Below, piece after piece: positions 21,469 through 28,592 of a DNA stretch of 54,409 nt. The DNA comes from Synechococcaceae cyanobacterium (GTDB taxonomy: Bacteria > Cyanobacteriota > Cyanobacteriia > PCC-6307 > Cyanobiaceae). The notes below the pieces were generated by a model that saw only the letters and a list, made by a program, of their open reading frames with translations, did no database searches and was not told the DNA's origin. The first letter of the stretch is position 1, and every line of letters starts with the position of its first letter. The stretch lies in the NCBI GenBank assembly GCA_947378425.1, contig CANCJV010000027.1:1-54409 (forward strand), given 5' to 3'. Position numbers and translations under genes: made by a program.

Positions 21469-21969
21469 TCAGAGGCGCCGGCGGAAACCTTCGCTGAAGC
21501 CCGTCGAGGCCCGCTCAGCCGATTCGGCGGCGCGGCTGAGCTTCCAGACATTGCGGCTCACCCGCCGGGCCACCAGGCCGCCCCGTTCGATCACGGCGGC
21601 ACCGGGGCGGGCGCCGAGCAGCTGGCTCACCTCGGCGGTGCTCAGGGGGGCGCCGGTCTGCAGGGCCAGCTGGGTGAGTTCGAGCCGTTGGCGCAGGCCC
21701 GTCAGATCAGCCTGACCACCGTCCTCGTCGTCGTTCCAGATCCAGGGCAGGTCCTGGCCGGCGGCAGCCATCTTGCGCATCAGCCCAAGGCCGATGAAGG
21801 CCAGCGCCTGTTCAGGCTTGATCCCCTGCTCCTCCGCCTCGGCCATCCAATCGGGCCAGCGAGCGCGGTTGCCATCGGCGGAGACCGCCTCGGTGGCCGC
21901 TCGCCCCATGGGACGAGCGGCATCGGGACTGACTGACCGGGAAGCTTCAGCGGAACGTCGGCTGGCCAT
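21469..21969 (-). CDS. Conserved-looking small protein of unknown function upstream of chlN
   Basis: A 166-residue soluble protein. The N-terminal ~35 residues are Ser/Arg/Ala-rich. The middle (GIKPEQALAFIGLGLMRKMA) is helical and the C-terminal half (GAPLSTAEVSQLLGARPGAA then VIERGGLVARRVSRNVWKL) has the pattern of a winged-helix or MerR-like DNA-binding fold, but I cannot assign a family. It is co-directional with chlNBL and 123 bases upstream, so it could share their transcript or regulate them. That link is inference. Confidence 0.65.
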   Translation of the reverse strand: MASRRSAEASRSVSPDAARPMGRAATEAVSADGNRARWPDWMAEAEEQGIKPEQALAFIGLGLMRKMAAAGQDLPWIWNDDEDGGQADLTGLRQRLELTQLALQTGAPLSTAEVSQLLGARPGAAVIERGGLVARRVSRNVWKLSRAAESAERASTGFSEGFRRRL

Positions 21970-22466
21970 GGCGATCGCGTTGAGGTTGGCCGGACGCTAC
22001 CGGCTGCATCAGGCGCCGCAAGGTCCCTGAAGGGCCGCTCCAGCTGGTTCAACCGCGGTGCAGCCAGCCTGTAGTACCGGCCGAACCAGCCCGCCAGCGC
22101 AGCATCGCCGGGGTCGCCAGCAACAGGTGGTTCGGGTTCGATCCTCCCGGCGAACGAGCCCGGTCGTTGAGCGAGATCCGTCGCAGAGAGAGCAAGCGAG
22201 AGCGGCGGGGTTCCAGCCGCTGCCATCGAGAGGGCCCTGAAGGTGACACCTGGTGCCGGACGTCGGCAGCGTGCCATCGGCGGCGGTGATCGCTTTGATC
22301 GCGACTCCTGATCGCCAGGCTGGGGCCAGGGCCACCGGATCAGGGGTCTTGTCAGGAGTTCGGGATCGTCTCACCGTTAGGATCCGCATCAACTTCATGG
22401 CGCCGTCAGCCCTGGTCTGGGCTCAGGCGTCGTGCCCACTCTGCGAGGTGGCGCGACGGCGCCCTG
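21970..22466. other. 497-base divergent control region between the chl cluster and csoS1D
   Basis: No gene is supported. The region holds a GCGATCGC palindrome at 21971-21978 and should carry promoters for the minus-strand gene at 21969 and for csoS1D. Plus-strand frames running through it into csoS1D are off-frame shadows. The sequence TTAGGATCCG at about 22377 looks like a -10 element but has no well-spaced -35 partner. Confidence 0.45.
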
Positions 22467-23267
22467 ATGGACTCCAGGTTTTCCCGCTCTCTCTCCAGCG
22501 ACGACCGTGCCATCAGCCGGCGCCGTGGAACGCTGCGGGTCGGCGGTACCGAGATCACCGGCAGCGCCGGGATCGGCGATCGCGACGGCGCCAGCTGTGT
22601 GATCACCACCGACAGCGAAGGACGGCGCATCGCCCGCCAGTCGAGCCACGTGCAGTCGATCGAGCTGCGCACTTATGTCTTTCTCGATTCGCTCCAGCCC
22701 CAGCTCGCGGCCTACATGGGCACCGTTTCCCAGGGCTTTCTGCCGATTCCCGGCGATGCCTGCCTGTGGCTGGAAGTGTCGCCGGGCATGGCCGTGCACC
22801 GGGTCACCGACATCGCCCTCAAGGCCAGCACGGTGCGCCTCGGCCAGATGGTGGTGGAGCGGGCCTTCGGCTCGATCGCCATGTACCACCGCGACCAGAG
22901 CAACGTGCTCCACTCCGGTGAGGTGGTGCTGGAGGCGATCGGCAGCAGCGTTGATCGCCGCAGCCGCTGTGAGGTGACCTGGACGGAGATCATCCGCGCC
23001 ATCACCCCGGACCACGCCGTGCTGATCAATCGCCTCAATCGCCGCGGTTCAATGATTCAGGCGGGTATGAGCATGTTCATCCTCGAGACCGAGCCCGCCG
23101 GCTACGTGCTGATGGCTGCCAACGAGGCCGAGAAGTCGTCGAACATCACGGTGGTGGATGTCAAAGCCGTGGGTGCCTTCGGCCGTCTCACCCTGGCCGG
23201 CAAGGAGGGCGATGTGGAGGAGGCTGCCTCGGCTGCCATGCGGGCCGTGGCTCACATCAACGGTTGA
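22467..23267 (+). CDS. csoS1D: Carboxysome shell protein CsoS1D (tandem BMC-domain trimer)
   Basis: CsoS1D forms pseudohexameric trimers, stacked in pairs, with a large gated pore thought to pass metabolites such as RuBP. The 266-residue product has two BMC-like domains: the first around residues 60-150 ([20 protein letters not shown]) and the second around 160-262 ([20 protein letters not shown], ending [20 protein letters not shown]). The N-terminal ~50 residues form the variable Ser/Arg-rich extension known for the family. It is separated from the main cso operon by rdgB and sbtAB, the arrangement expected in alpha-cyanobacteria. Confidence 0.93.
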   Translation: MDSRFSRSLSSDDRAISRRRGTLRVGGTEITGSAGIGDRDGASCVITTDSEGRRIARQSSHVQSIELRTYVFLDSLQPQLAAYMGTVSQGFLPIPGDACLWLEVSPGMAVHRVTDIALKASTVRLGQMVVERAFGSIAMYHRDQSNVLHSGEVVLEAIGSSVDRRSRCEVTWTEIIRAITPDHAVLINRLNRRGSMIQAGMSMFILETEPAGYVLMAANEAEKSSNITVVDVKAVGAFGRLTLAGKEGDVEEAASAAMRAVAHING

Positions 23268-23429
23268 ACGGCTGGCAGAGGTCTGCGTCGCAGCGTCAAC
23301 AACCCCGGACGTTTCCGAGCATCCGTTCTGCCTAAGCGGGGCTGGCCTGACGGGGACGATTCGGCCAGAGCCCTCCAACCCGCTGAGGATCCGGCGAAAA
23401 CAGTCCAGCTCGATTATCTCCAGAGCGAT

Positions 23430-24002
23430 TCAGGCCAGCCCCAGCCGCCGCCGCAGCCCCGGAGCCAGAGCCGCTGCCGCCTTGCCTCGACTGCCCAGGC
23501 GGCTGCGCTTGTAGTCACCCATCTCGGCGTAGCTGGCGCCGGCCTCGCGAACGTAGAAGATCGGGTCGTAGCCAGGGCCATGGCCCCTTGGTTCCCGCAG
23601 GATCAGGCCGCGGCAGATCCCCTGGGCCTCCAGCACCGTGGTACCCGTGGGATCAGCCAGGGCCATGGCGCTGATGAACTGGCCGCCGCGATAGAGCGAA
23701 TCCCCCAGCTCGTGCAGCAGCCGGTGGATGCGTTCGTGGTCGGTGGGGCCATAGCGGGCCGAGAAGATGCCGGGTCGGCCGCCGAGAGCATCCACCTCCA
23801 GACCGGAGTCGTCGGCCAGGGCCCAGTGGCCCGTCAGCGAGGCCACTGCTTCCGCCTTGAGACGGGCGTTGGCGGCGTAGCTGTCGCCCGTTTCCTCGAT
23901 CTCCAGGCCGCGGGGCTGGGCGCGCACCTCAAGCTCGACCGCCGCCAGCATGGCGCCGATCTCGGCCACCTTGTGGGGATTGCCACTGGCGATGACGAGC
24001 AC
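23430..24002 (-). CDS. rdgB: RdgB/HAM1-family non-canonical purine NTP pyrophosphatase
   Basis: Hydrolyses ITP, dITP and XTP to keep deaminated purines out of nucleic acids. Motifs: IASGNPHKVAEI at the N-terminus, ADDSGLEVDALGGRPGIFSA near residue 67, and GHGPGYDPIFY near 138. The frame is open to 24272 but residues before VLVIASGNPHK look random, so a GTG start at 24002 (190 residues) or a TTG six codons earlier is chosen. It is the only minus-strand gene inside the CO2-concentrating cluster; a HAM1-like gene beside the cso locus is also known from other alpha-cyanobacteria. Confidence 0.92.
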   Translation of the reverse strand: MLVIASGNPHKVAEIGAMLAAVELEVRAQPRGLEIEETGDSYAANARLKAEAVASLTGHWALADDSGLEVDALGGRPGIFSARYGPTDHERIHRLLHELGDSLYRGGQFISAMALADPTGTTVLEAQGICRGLILREPRGHGPGYDPIFYVREAGASYAEMGDYKRSRLGSRGKAAAALAPGLRRRLGLA

Positions 24003-24559
24003 GGTCTGGGACGGGCTGGGCAAGGAGCCTGGAGCGCGGTGGACGGGCCTGCCAAGGCTGAAGGACGGACAGCACCTTCCCCGGAAGCAGGAGCTCATTG
24101 TGTCGCACCACCAGCTGGGGCCAGCCTTGCGCCGGCCCGGGTCGCTGTCAGGCGATCCGAAGGGCCGCGATCGTGAGCGCGGGCCGCAGCCGAAGCTGCA
24201 ACTATGCCGAAGCTGCCGCGATCGCCAGGTCTCCCCCATCCAGCGGCTAGGCCAATCCAGTGGCAAGAGCAATGCTGAGAGCGATCCAACCTGGGGGGGC
24301 GATCAAGCCAGCGGCCGGCCTTTTCCCCGGGGTCGGAGCTGCAGCCACACGCTTGGCAGCAGCAGCGATCCGAGCCGAAGGGGTGAGGCAGGACGGGTTG
24401 AACATTCCACCCCCGGAAAAGCTCCAGGGAACCTGCCTCGCGCCAATGTTAAGCAATTCCAGCGAACCTCAGCCGCAGCGTCGGTCAAGTTTGAGCGGCC
24501 CCTGACGCCCTCAGGGGCGAGTCGCCCCTAAGTTGCTGCAACCCTGGGCCCGCAATGGG
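24003..24559. other. 557-base divergent control region between rdgB and sbtA
   Basis: No gene is supported; the frames crossing it lack recognisable content. It ends in two overlapping hairpins (24498-24529) before sbtA. The long leader is expected to hold the CO2-responsive promoter of sbtAB, but I found no unambiguous LysR-type (CcmR/CmpR) site by eye. Confidence 0.45.
24498..24529 (+). promoter_or_regulatory. Two overlapping, mutually exclusive hairpins in the sbtA leader
   Basis: Hairpin A pairs GCCCCTGA (24498-24505) with TCAGGGGC (24511-24518) around the loop CGCCC. Hairpin B pairs AGGGGCGA (24513-24520) with TCGCCCCT (24522-24529). They share AGGGGC at 24513-24518, so only one can form at a time. 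Hairpin B ends 30 bases before the sbtA ATG. The layout is that of an attenuator or translation switch; function is inference. Confidence 0.5.
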
Positions 24560-25564
24560 ATGCAGTCGAGCCTGATCCTCCAGAACCTTGTTTCAGCACC
24601 GGTTCTGTTCTTTTTTCTCGGCGTTCTCGCCGTGCTGGTCGGCTCGGATCTGGAGATCCCTTCGCCGCTGCCGAAGCTGTTCTCGCTTTACCTGCTGCTG
24701 GCGATCGGCTTCAAGGGGGGGCTGGAGCTGGCCCAGAGCGGCCTGGGCAGCCAGGTGCTGCTGACGATCGGCGCCGCCATTGTGATGTCGCTGCTGGTAC
24801 CGATCAGCAGCTTCCTGATCCTGCGCACCCGCATGGATCCGTACAACGCGGCGGCGATTGCCGCCTCCTACGGATCGATCAGTGCCGTCACCTTCATCAC
24901 GGCTCAGAACTTTCTGAACGTGCTCCATCTGGATTTCGATGGCTTCATGGTGGCGGCCCTGGCACTGATGGAGTCGCCGGCGATCGTGGTCGGTGTGCTA
25001 TTGGCCAAGCTGGGGACCCAGACCCTCGAAGCCCAGCATGGGGCTAAGGCCGGTGGCTTGCGCTGGCGGGAAGTGCTGCAGGAAGCCTTCCTGAACGGCT
25101 CGGTGTTTCTGCTGATCGGCAGCCTGGTGATCGGCTACCTGGTCACCAGCTTCTCGCCGGCGGGCCTGGCAAAGATGGAGCCCTTCACTGACAAGTTGTT
25201 CTACGGAGCCCTGTGCTTTTTCCTGCTGGACATGGGGATCGTGGCCGCCCAGAGGCTGCGGGATCTGCGCCGCGCCGGTCCCTTCCTGGTCGGCTTCGCC
25301 GTGCTGGCGCCGCTGCTTCACGCCAGCGCCGGTCTGGCGATCTCGTTGCTGTTGGGCCTCAATCAGGGGGACAGCCTGCTGTTCATGGTGCTCTGCGCCA
25401 GCGCCTCCTACATCGCCGTACCGGCGGCCATGCGCATGACCGTGCCCCAGGCCAACCCGAGCCTCTACATCTCCTCGGCCCTGGGGGTGACGTTCCCGTT
25501 CAATGTGGTCGTCGGCATCCCGCTGTACATGTCCATGATCCAGCGTTTTGTTCCCGTTGGCTGA
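24560..25564 (+). CDS. sbtA: Sodium-dependent bicarbonate transporter SbtA
   Basis: High-affinity Na+/HCO3- symporter of the plasma membrane. The 334-residue product has about ten hydrophobic helices and the SbtA signatures LLLAIGFKGGLELAQSG near residue 50, the internal repeat core AAIAASYGSISAVTFITAQN near residue 97, and SASYIAVPAAMRMTVPQANP near 288 (second half of the inverted repeat). The ATG 24560 is preferred to the in-frame TTG at 24533. Its regulator sbtB follows 77 bases downstream. A low-CO2-induced promoter is expected. Confidence 0.95.
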   Translation: MQSSLILQNLVSAPVLFFFLGVLAVLVGSDLEIPSPLPKLFSLYLLLAIGFKGGLELAQSGLGSQVLLTIGAAIVMSLLVPISSFLILRTRMDPYNAAAIAASYGSISAVTFITAQNFLNVLHLDFDGFMVAALALMESPAIVVGVLLAKLGTQTLEAQHGAKAGGLRWREVLQEAFLNGSVFLLIGSLVIGYLVTSFSPAGLAKMEPFTDKLFYGALCFFLLDMGIVAAQRLRDLRRAGPFLVGFAVLAPLLHASAGLAISLLLGLNQGDSLLFMVLCASASYIAVPAAMRMTVPQANPSLYISSALGVTFPFNVVVGIPLYMSMIQRFVPVG

Positions 25565-25641
25565 GGCCGGCGCGAGCCAGCCGAGCCTGAGGTCGCCCTC
25601 CGGGACCCCTGTCCCACCCCATCCCTGCCGTCCCTGCCCCC

Positions 25642-25923
25642 ATGAAACGGATCGACCTGTTCCTGAGCGAACGTGAAGTCAACAAGGTCTGCAAGGCGAT
25701 CAGCAAGGCCGGCGTGCCCGGCTACTCGGTGATCCGCCACGTCACCGGCATGGGCCTGGCCGGAGAGATCTCCGAAGCCATGGACTTCAGCGGCCTGGGG
25801 GCCAACGCCCATGTGATCGTGTTCTGCGAACCCACCCTGGTGCCGGCCGTGCGGGCCGCCCTCCGACCCCTTTTCGATGTCTACGGGGGCGTGGGCTTCG
25901 TCTCAGAGGCCGACCCCCTCTGA
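25642..25923 (+). CDS. sbtB: PII-like regulator SbtB
   Basis: A 93-residue ferredoxin-like PII homologue that forms trimers, binds adenyl nucleotides (including cAMP in studied homologues) and docks onto SbtA to block it. Visible are the N-terminal strand MKRIDLFLSEREVNKVCKA, a T-loop region around RHVTGMGLAGEISEAMDFSG and the last strand YGGVGFVSEADPL. The C-terminal Cys-Gly-Pro-x-Gly-Cys redox loop of some beta-cyanobacterial SbtB proteins is absent: the chain stops at SEADPL. Confidence 0.92.
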   Translation: MKRIDLFLSEREVNKVCKAISKAGVPGYSVIRHVTGMGLAGEISEAMDFSGLGANAHVIVFCEPTLVPAVRAALRPLFDVYGGVGFVSEADPL

Positions 25924-26164
25924 GCAGCCCTGAACTCCGTTCCAGAGCCAATTCGCTCCTTTAACCGAAACAGCCTGCGATAACAGCAATGTGAGCGGTC
26001 GCCGACCAAGCATTGCTTACGTTTTGTTTCTCACTGATCAGCTGGGCTTATCTCCGAAACCGGAAACCTTGATGGGGCCAGCGGTCGAAATGGCTTGACG
26101 GGGGGTCGGGCGGCCGATCAGGGTTGCGAACGAACATTCCACCCCCCTCCTCCAGGAGCAGGTA
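25924..26164 (+). promoter_or_regulatory. Leader and probable promoter region of the cso operon
   Basis: This 241-base gap is AT-richer in 25960-26060 than the flanking genes. A TTGACG at about 26095 with a 17-base spacer to TCAGGG is a weak sigma-70-like candidate; TTGCTTACG near 26013 is another. A clear Shine-Dalgarno AGGAG at 26154-26158 precedes the csoS1 ATG. Exact promoter positions cannot be fixed by eye. Confidence 0.45.
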
Positions 26165-26476
26165 ATGGCAAACGAAACCATGGGCATCGCCCTCGGCATG
26201 ATTGAGACCCGCGGCCTCGTCCCCGCGATCGAAGCCGCCGATGCCATGACGAAGGCAGCCGAAGTGCGCCTGATCGGTCGTGAGTTCGTCGGTGGCGGCT
26301 ACGTCACCGTGCTCGTCCGCGGCGAAACCGGCGCCGTCAACGCCGCCGTTCGCGCCGGTGCCGATGCCTGCGAGCGCGTCGGTGACGGCCTGGTCGCTGC
26401 CCACATCATCGCCCGCCCCCACCGCGAAGTCGAGCCCGCTCTGACCAGCAGCTTCGGCATCGGGTCCAAGGACTGA
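26165..26476 (+). CDS. csoS1: Alpha-carboxysome major shell protein CsoS1 (BMC hexamer)
   Basis: Single BMC-domain protein of 103 residues whose hexamers tile the carboxysome facets and carry the small central pore. The BMC fold is read in GIALGMIETRGLVPAIEAAD, REFVGGGYVTVLVRG (pore-lining GGG nearby) and DACERVGDGLVAAHIIARPH. It is the first gene of csoS1-cbbL-cbbS-csoS2-csoSCA-csoS4A-csoS4B-csoS1E. The domain differs from that of CsoS1E at only six of 87 positions. Confidence 0.98.
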   Translation: MANETMGIALGMIETRGLVPAIEAADAMTKAAEVRLIGREFVGGGYVTVLVRGETGAVNAAVRAGADACERVGDGLVAAHIIARPHREVEPALTSSFGIGSKD

Positions 26477-26538
26477 GCGGTTCGCGCCCTCAGCGCCCAA
26501 CCCTCTGACTTCCCCACCGACCCAACCACAGAATCCCC

Positions 26539-27951
26539 ATGAGCAAGAAGTACGACGCCGGGGTCAAGGAGTACCGCGACACGTATTGGACTCCTGATTA
26601 CGTCCCCCTCGACACCGACCTGCTGGCCTGCTTCAAGTGCACCGGCCAGGAAGGTGTGCCCAAGGAAGAAGTTGCCGCAGCCGTGGCCGCTGAATCCTCT
26701 ACCGGCACCTGGTCCACTGTGTGGTCCGAGCTCCTCACCGATCTCGACTTCTACAAGGGCCGTTGCTACCGCATCGAAGATGTTCCCGGTGACAAGGAAT
26801 CCTTCTATGCCTTCATCGCCTATCCCCTCGACCTGTTCGAAGAAGGCTCGATCACCAACGTCCTGACCTCCCTGGTCGGCAACGTGTTCGGCTTCAAGGC
26901 CCTGCGCCACCTGCGCCTGGAAGACATCCGCTTCCCGATGGCGTTCATCAAGACCTGCCCCGGCCCGCCGAACGGCATCTGCGTCGAGCGCGACCGGATG
27001 AACAAGTACGGCCGTCCCCTGCTGGGTTGCACCATCAAGCCGAAGCTCGGCCTGAGCGGCAAGAACTACGGCCGGGTGGTGTACGAGTGCCTCCGCGGCG
27101 GTCTGGACTTCACCAAGGACGACGAGAACATCAACTCCCAGCCTTTCCAGCGCTGGCAGAACCGCTTTGAGTTCGTCGCCGAAGCTGTGCAACTCGCCCA
27201 GGAAGAAACCGGCGAGAAGAAGGGTCACTACCTCAATTGCACCGCCAACACTCCTGAAGAGATGTATGAGCGGGCCGAGTTCGCCAAGGAACTCGGACAG
27301 CCGATCATCATGCACGACTACATCACCGGTGGCTTCACCGCCAACACCGGTCTGTCGAAGTGGTGCCGCAAGAACGGCATGCTGCTCCACATCCACCGCG
27401 CCATGCACGCGGTGATCGACCGCCATCCCAAGCACGGCATCCACTTCCGGGTGCTGGCCAAGTGCCTGCGCCTCTCCGGTGGTGACCAGCTGCACACCGG
27501 CACCGTGGTCGGCAAGCTCGAAGGTGATCGTCAGACCACCCTGGGCTACATCGACCAGCTGCGCGAATCCTTCGTTCCCGAAGATCGCAGCCGCGGCAAC
27601 TTCTTCGATCAGGACTGGGGTTCCATGCCCGGCGTGTTCGCCGTCGCCTCCGGCGGTATCCACGTGTGGCACATGCCCGCCCTGGTTGCCATTTTCGGCG
27701 ACGACTCCGTGCTCCAGTTCGGTGGTGGCACCCACGGTCACCCCTGGGGTTCCGCAGCCGGTGCCGCCGCTAACCGCGTCGCGCTGGAAGCCTGCGTCAA
27801 GGCCCGCAATGCCGGTCGCGAGATCGAGAAGGAAGGCCGCGACATCCTGCTCGAAGCCGCCAAGCACAGCCCTGAGCTGGCCATCGCCCTGGAAACCTGG
27901 AAGGAAATCAAGTTCGAGTTCGACACCGTCGACAAACTCGACGTCCAGTGA
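26539..27951 (+). CDS. cbbL: Form IA RuBisCO large subunit
   Basis: Carboxylates RuBP inside the carboxysome as an L8S8 enzyme with CbbS. The 470 residues are the normal length. Active-site motifs: [17 protein letters not shown] (carbamylated Lys and metal-binding Asp/Glu), the loop 6 region [13 protein letters not shown] with its Lys, and [11 protein letters not shown]. Sequence character and operon partners place it in form IA, found in alpha-cyanobacteria and proteobacteria. Start ATG 26539 is 62 bases after csoS1. An unusually stable stem-loop lies in the 113-base gap to cbbS. Confidence 0.99.
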   Translation: MSKKYDAGVKEYRDTYWTPDYVPLDTDLLACFKCTGQEGVPKEEVAAAVAAESSTGTWSTVWSELLTDLDFYKGRCYRIEDVPGDKESFYAFIAYPLDLFEEGSITNVLTSLVGNVFGFKALRHLRLEDIRFPMAFIKTCPGPPNGICVERDRMNKYGRPLLGCTIKPKLGLSGKNYGRVVYECLRGGLDFTKDDENINSQPFQRWQNRFEFVAEAVQLAQEETGEKKGHYLNCTANTPEEMYERAEFAKELGQPIIMHDYITGGFTANTGLSKWCRKNGMLLHIHRAMHAVIDRHPKHGIHFRVLAKCLRLSGGDQLHTGTVVGKLEGDRQTTLGYIDQLRESFVPEDRSRGNFFDQDWGSMPGVFAVASGGIHVWHMPALVAIFGDDSVLQFGGGTHGHPWGSAAGAAANRVALEACVKARNAGREIEKEGRDILLEAAKHSPELAIALETWKEIKFEFDTVDKLDVQ

Positions 27952-27963
27952 TCGTCGGCTCCT

Positions 27964-28027
27964 GATCGGTCGGGAACGGTTCCTGCCTGCATCGGGCCAG
28001 GGTCCGTTCCCCCGATCCCAAGCTTTG
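27964..28027 (+). promoter_or_regulatory. Long stem-loop between cbbL and cbbS
   Basis: GATCGG (27964-27969) plus GGGAACGG (27972-27979) pair with CCGTTCCC (28014-28021) plus CCGATC (28022-28027), giving a 14-bp stem with a 2-base bulge and a 34-base loop. There is no T-run, so it is more likely an mRNA stability or processing element than a terminator. Confidence 0.6.
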
Positions 28028-28064
28028 ACAACCCAGCACCAACCCCTTCACCACAAGGATCCCC

Positions 28065-28406
28065 ATGCCCTTCAAGAGCACCGTGGGTGACTATCAAACA
28101 GTCGCCACCCTGGAGACGTTCGGCTTCCTGCCGCCGTTCACCCAGGACGAGATCTATGACCAGATCGCTTACATCATTGCCCAGGGCTGGAGCCCCCTGG
28201 TCGAGCACGTTCATCCCAGCCGCTCGATGTCGACCTACTGGTCGTACTGGAAGCTGCCGTTCTTCGGTGAGAAGGACCTGGGCGTGATTGTCAGCGAGCT
28301 TGAGGCTTGCCACCGCGCCTACCCAGACCACCACGTGCGTCTGGTCGGCTACGACGCCTACACCCAGAGCCAGGGTTCCTGCTTCGTCGTCTTCGAAGGT
28401 CGCTGA
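28065..28406 (+). CDS. cbbS: RuBisCO small subunit
   Basis: The 113-residue small subunit caps the CbbL octamer. Recognisable are ETFGFLPPFTQDEIYDQIAY, the S-Y-WSYWKLPFF segment, and HHVRLVGYDAYTQSQGSCFV, all typical of form IA small subunits. Its TGA stop lies inside the first of two tandem hairpins that separate it from csoS2. Confidence 0.98.
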   Translation: MPFKSTVGDYQTVATLETFGFLPPFTQDEIYDQIAYIIAQGWSPLVEHVHPSRSMSTYWSYWKLPFFGEKDLGVIVSELEACHRAYPDHHVRLVGYDAYTQSQGSCFVVFEGR

Positions 28407-28456
28407 ATTTCAGCGACCTGAACCATGGAAGAACCCGCATCATCCCGGGTTCTTCC
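28397..28456 (+). promoter_or_regulatory. Tandem perfect hairpins at the cbbS 3' end
   Basis: Hairpin 1 pairs AGGTCGCTGAA (28397-28407, containing the cbbS stop) with TTCAGCGACCT (28409-28419). Hairpin 2 pairs GGAAGAACCCG (28427-28437) with CGGGTTCTTCC (28446-28456) around an 8-base loop. Neither is followed by a T-run. They would protect the cbbLS message from 3' decay or partly terminate, giving far more RuBisCO than CsoS2; that effect is inference. Confidence 0.65.
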
Positions 28457-28592
28457 ACTTCAATCCCCATGGTGGTGGACCTGCGTGTTCCCTGCCGATG
28501 GGCACCGGTTGTGCTGAATCACCGAACCTGAGAGTTTGGAGGGATTTTTTGCACACACCTCTGCCTTCATCACATTCATTCATCGGACGGAT

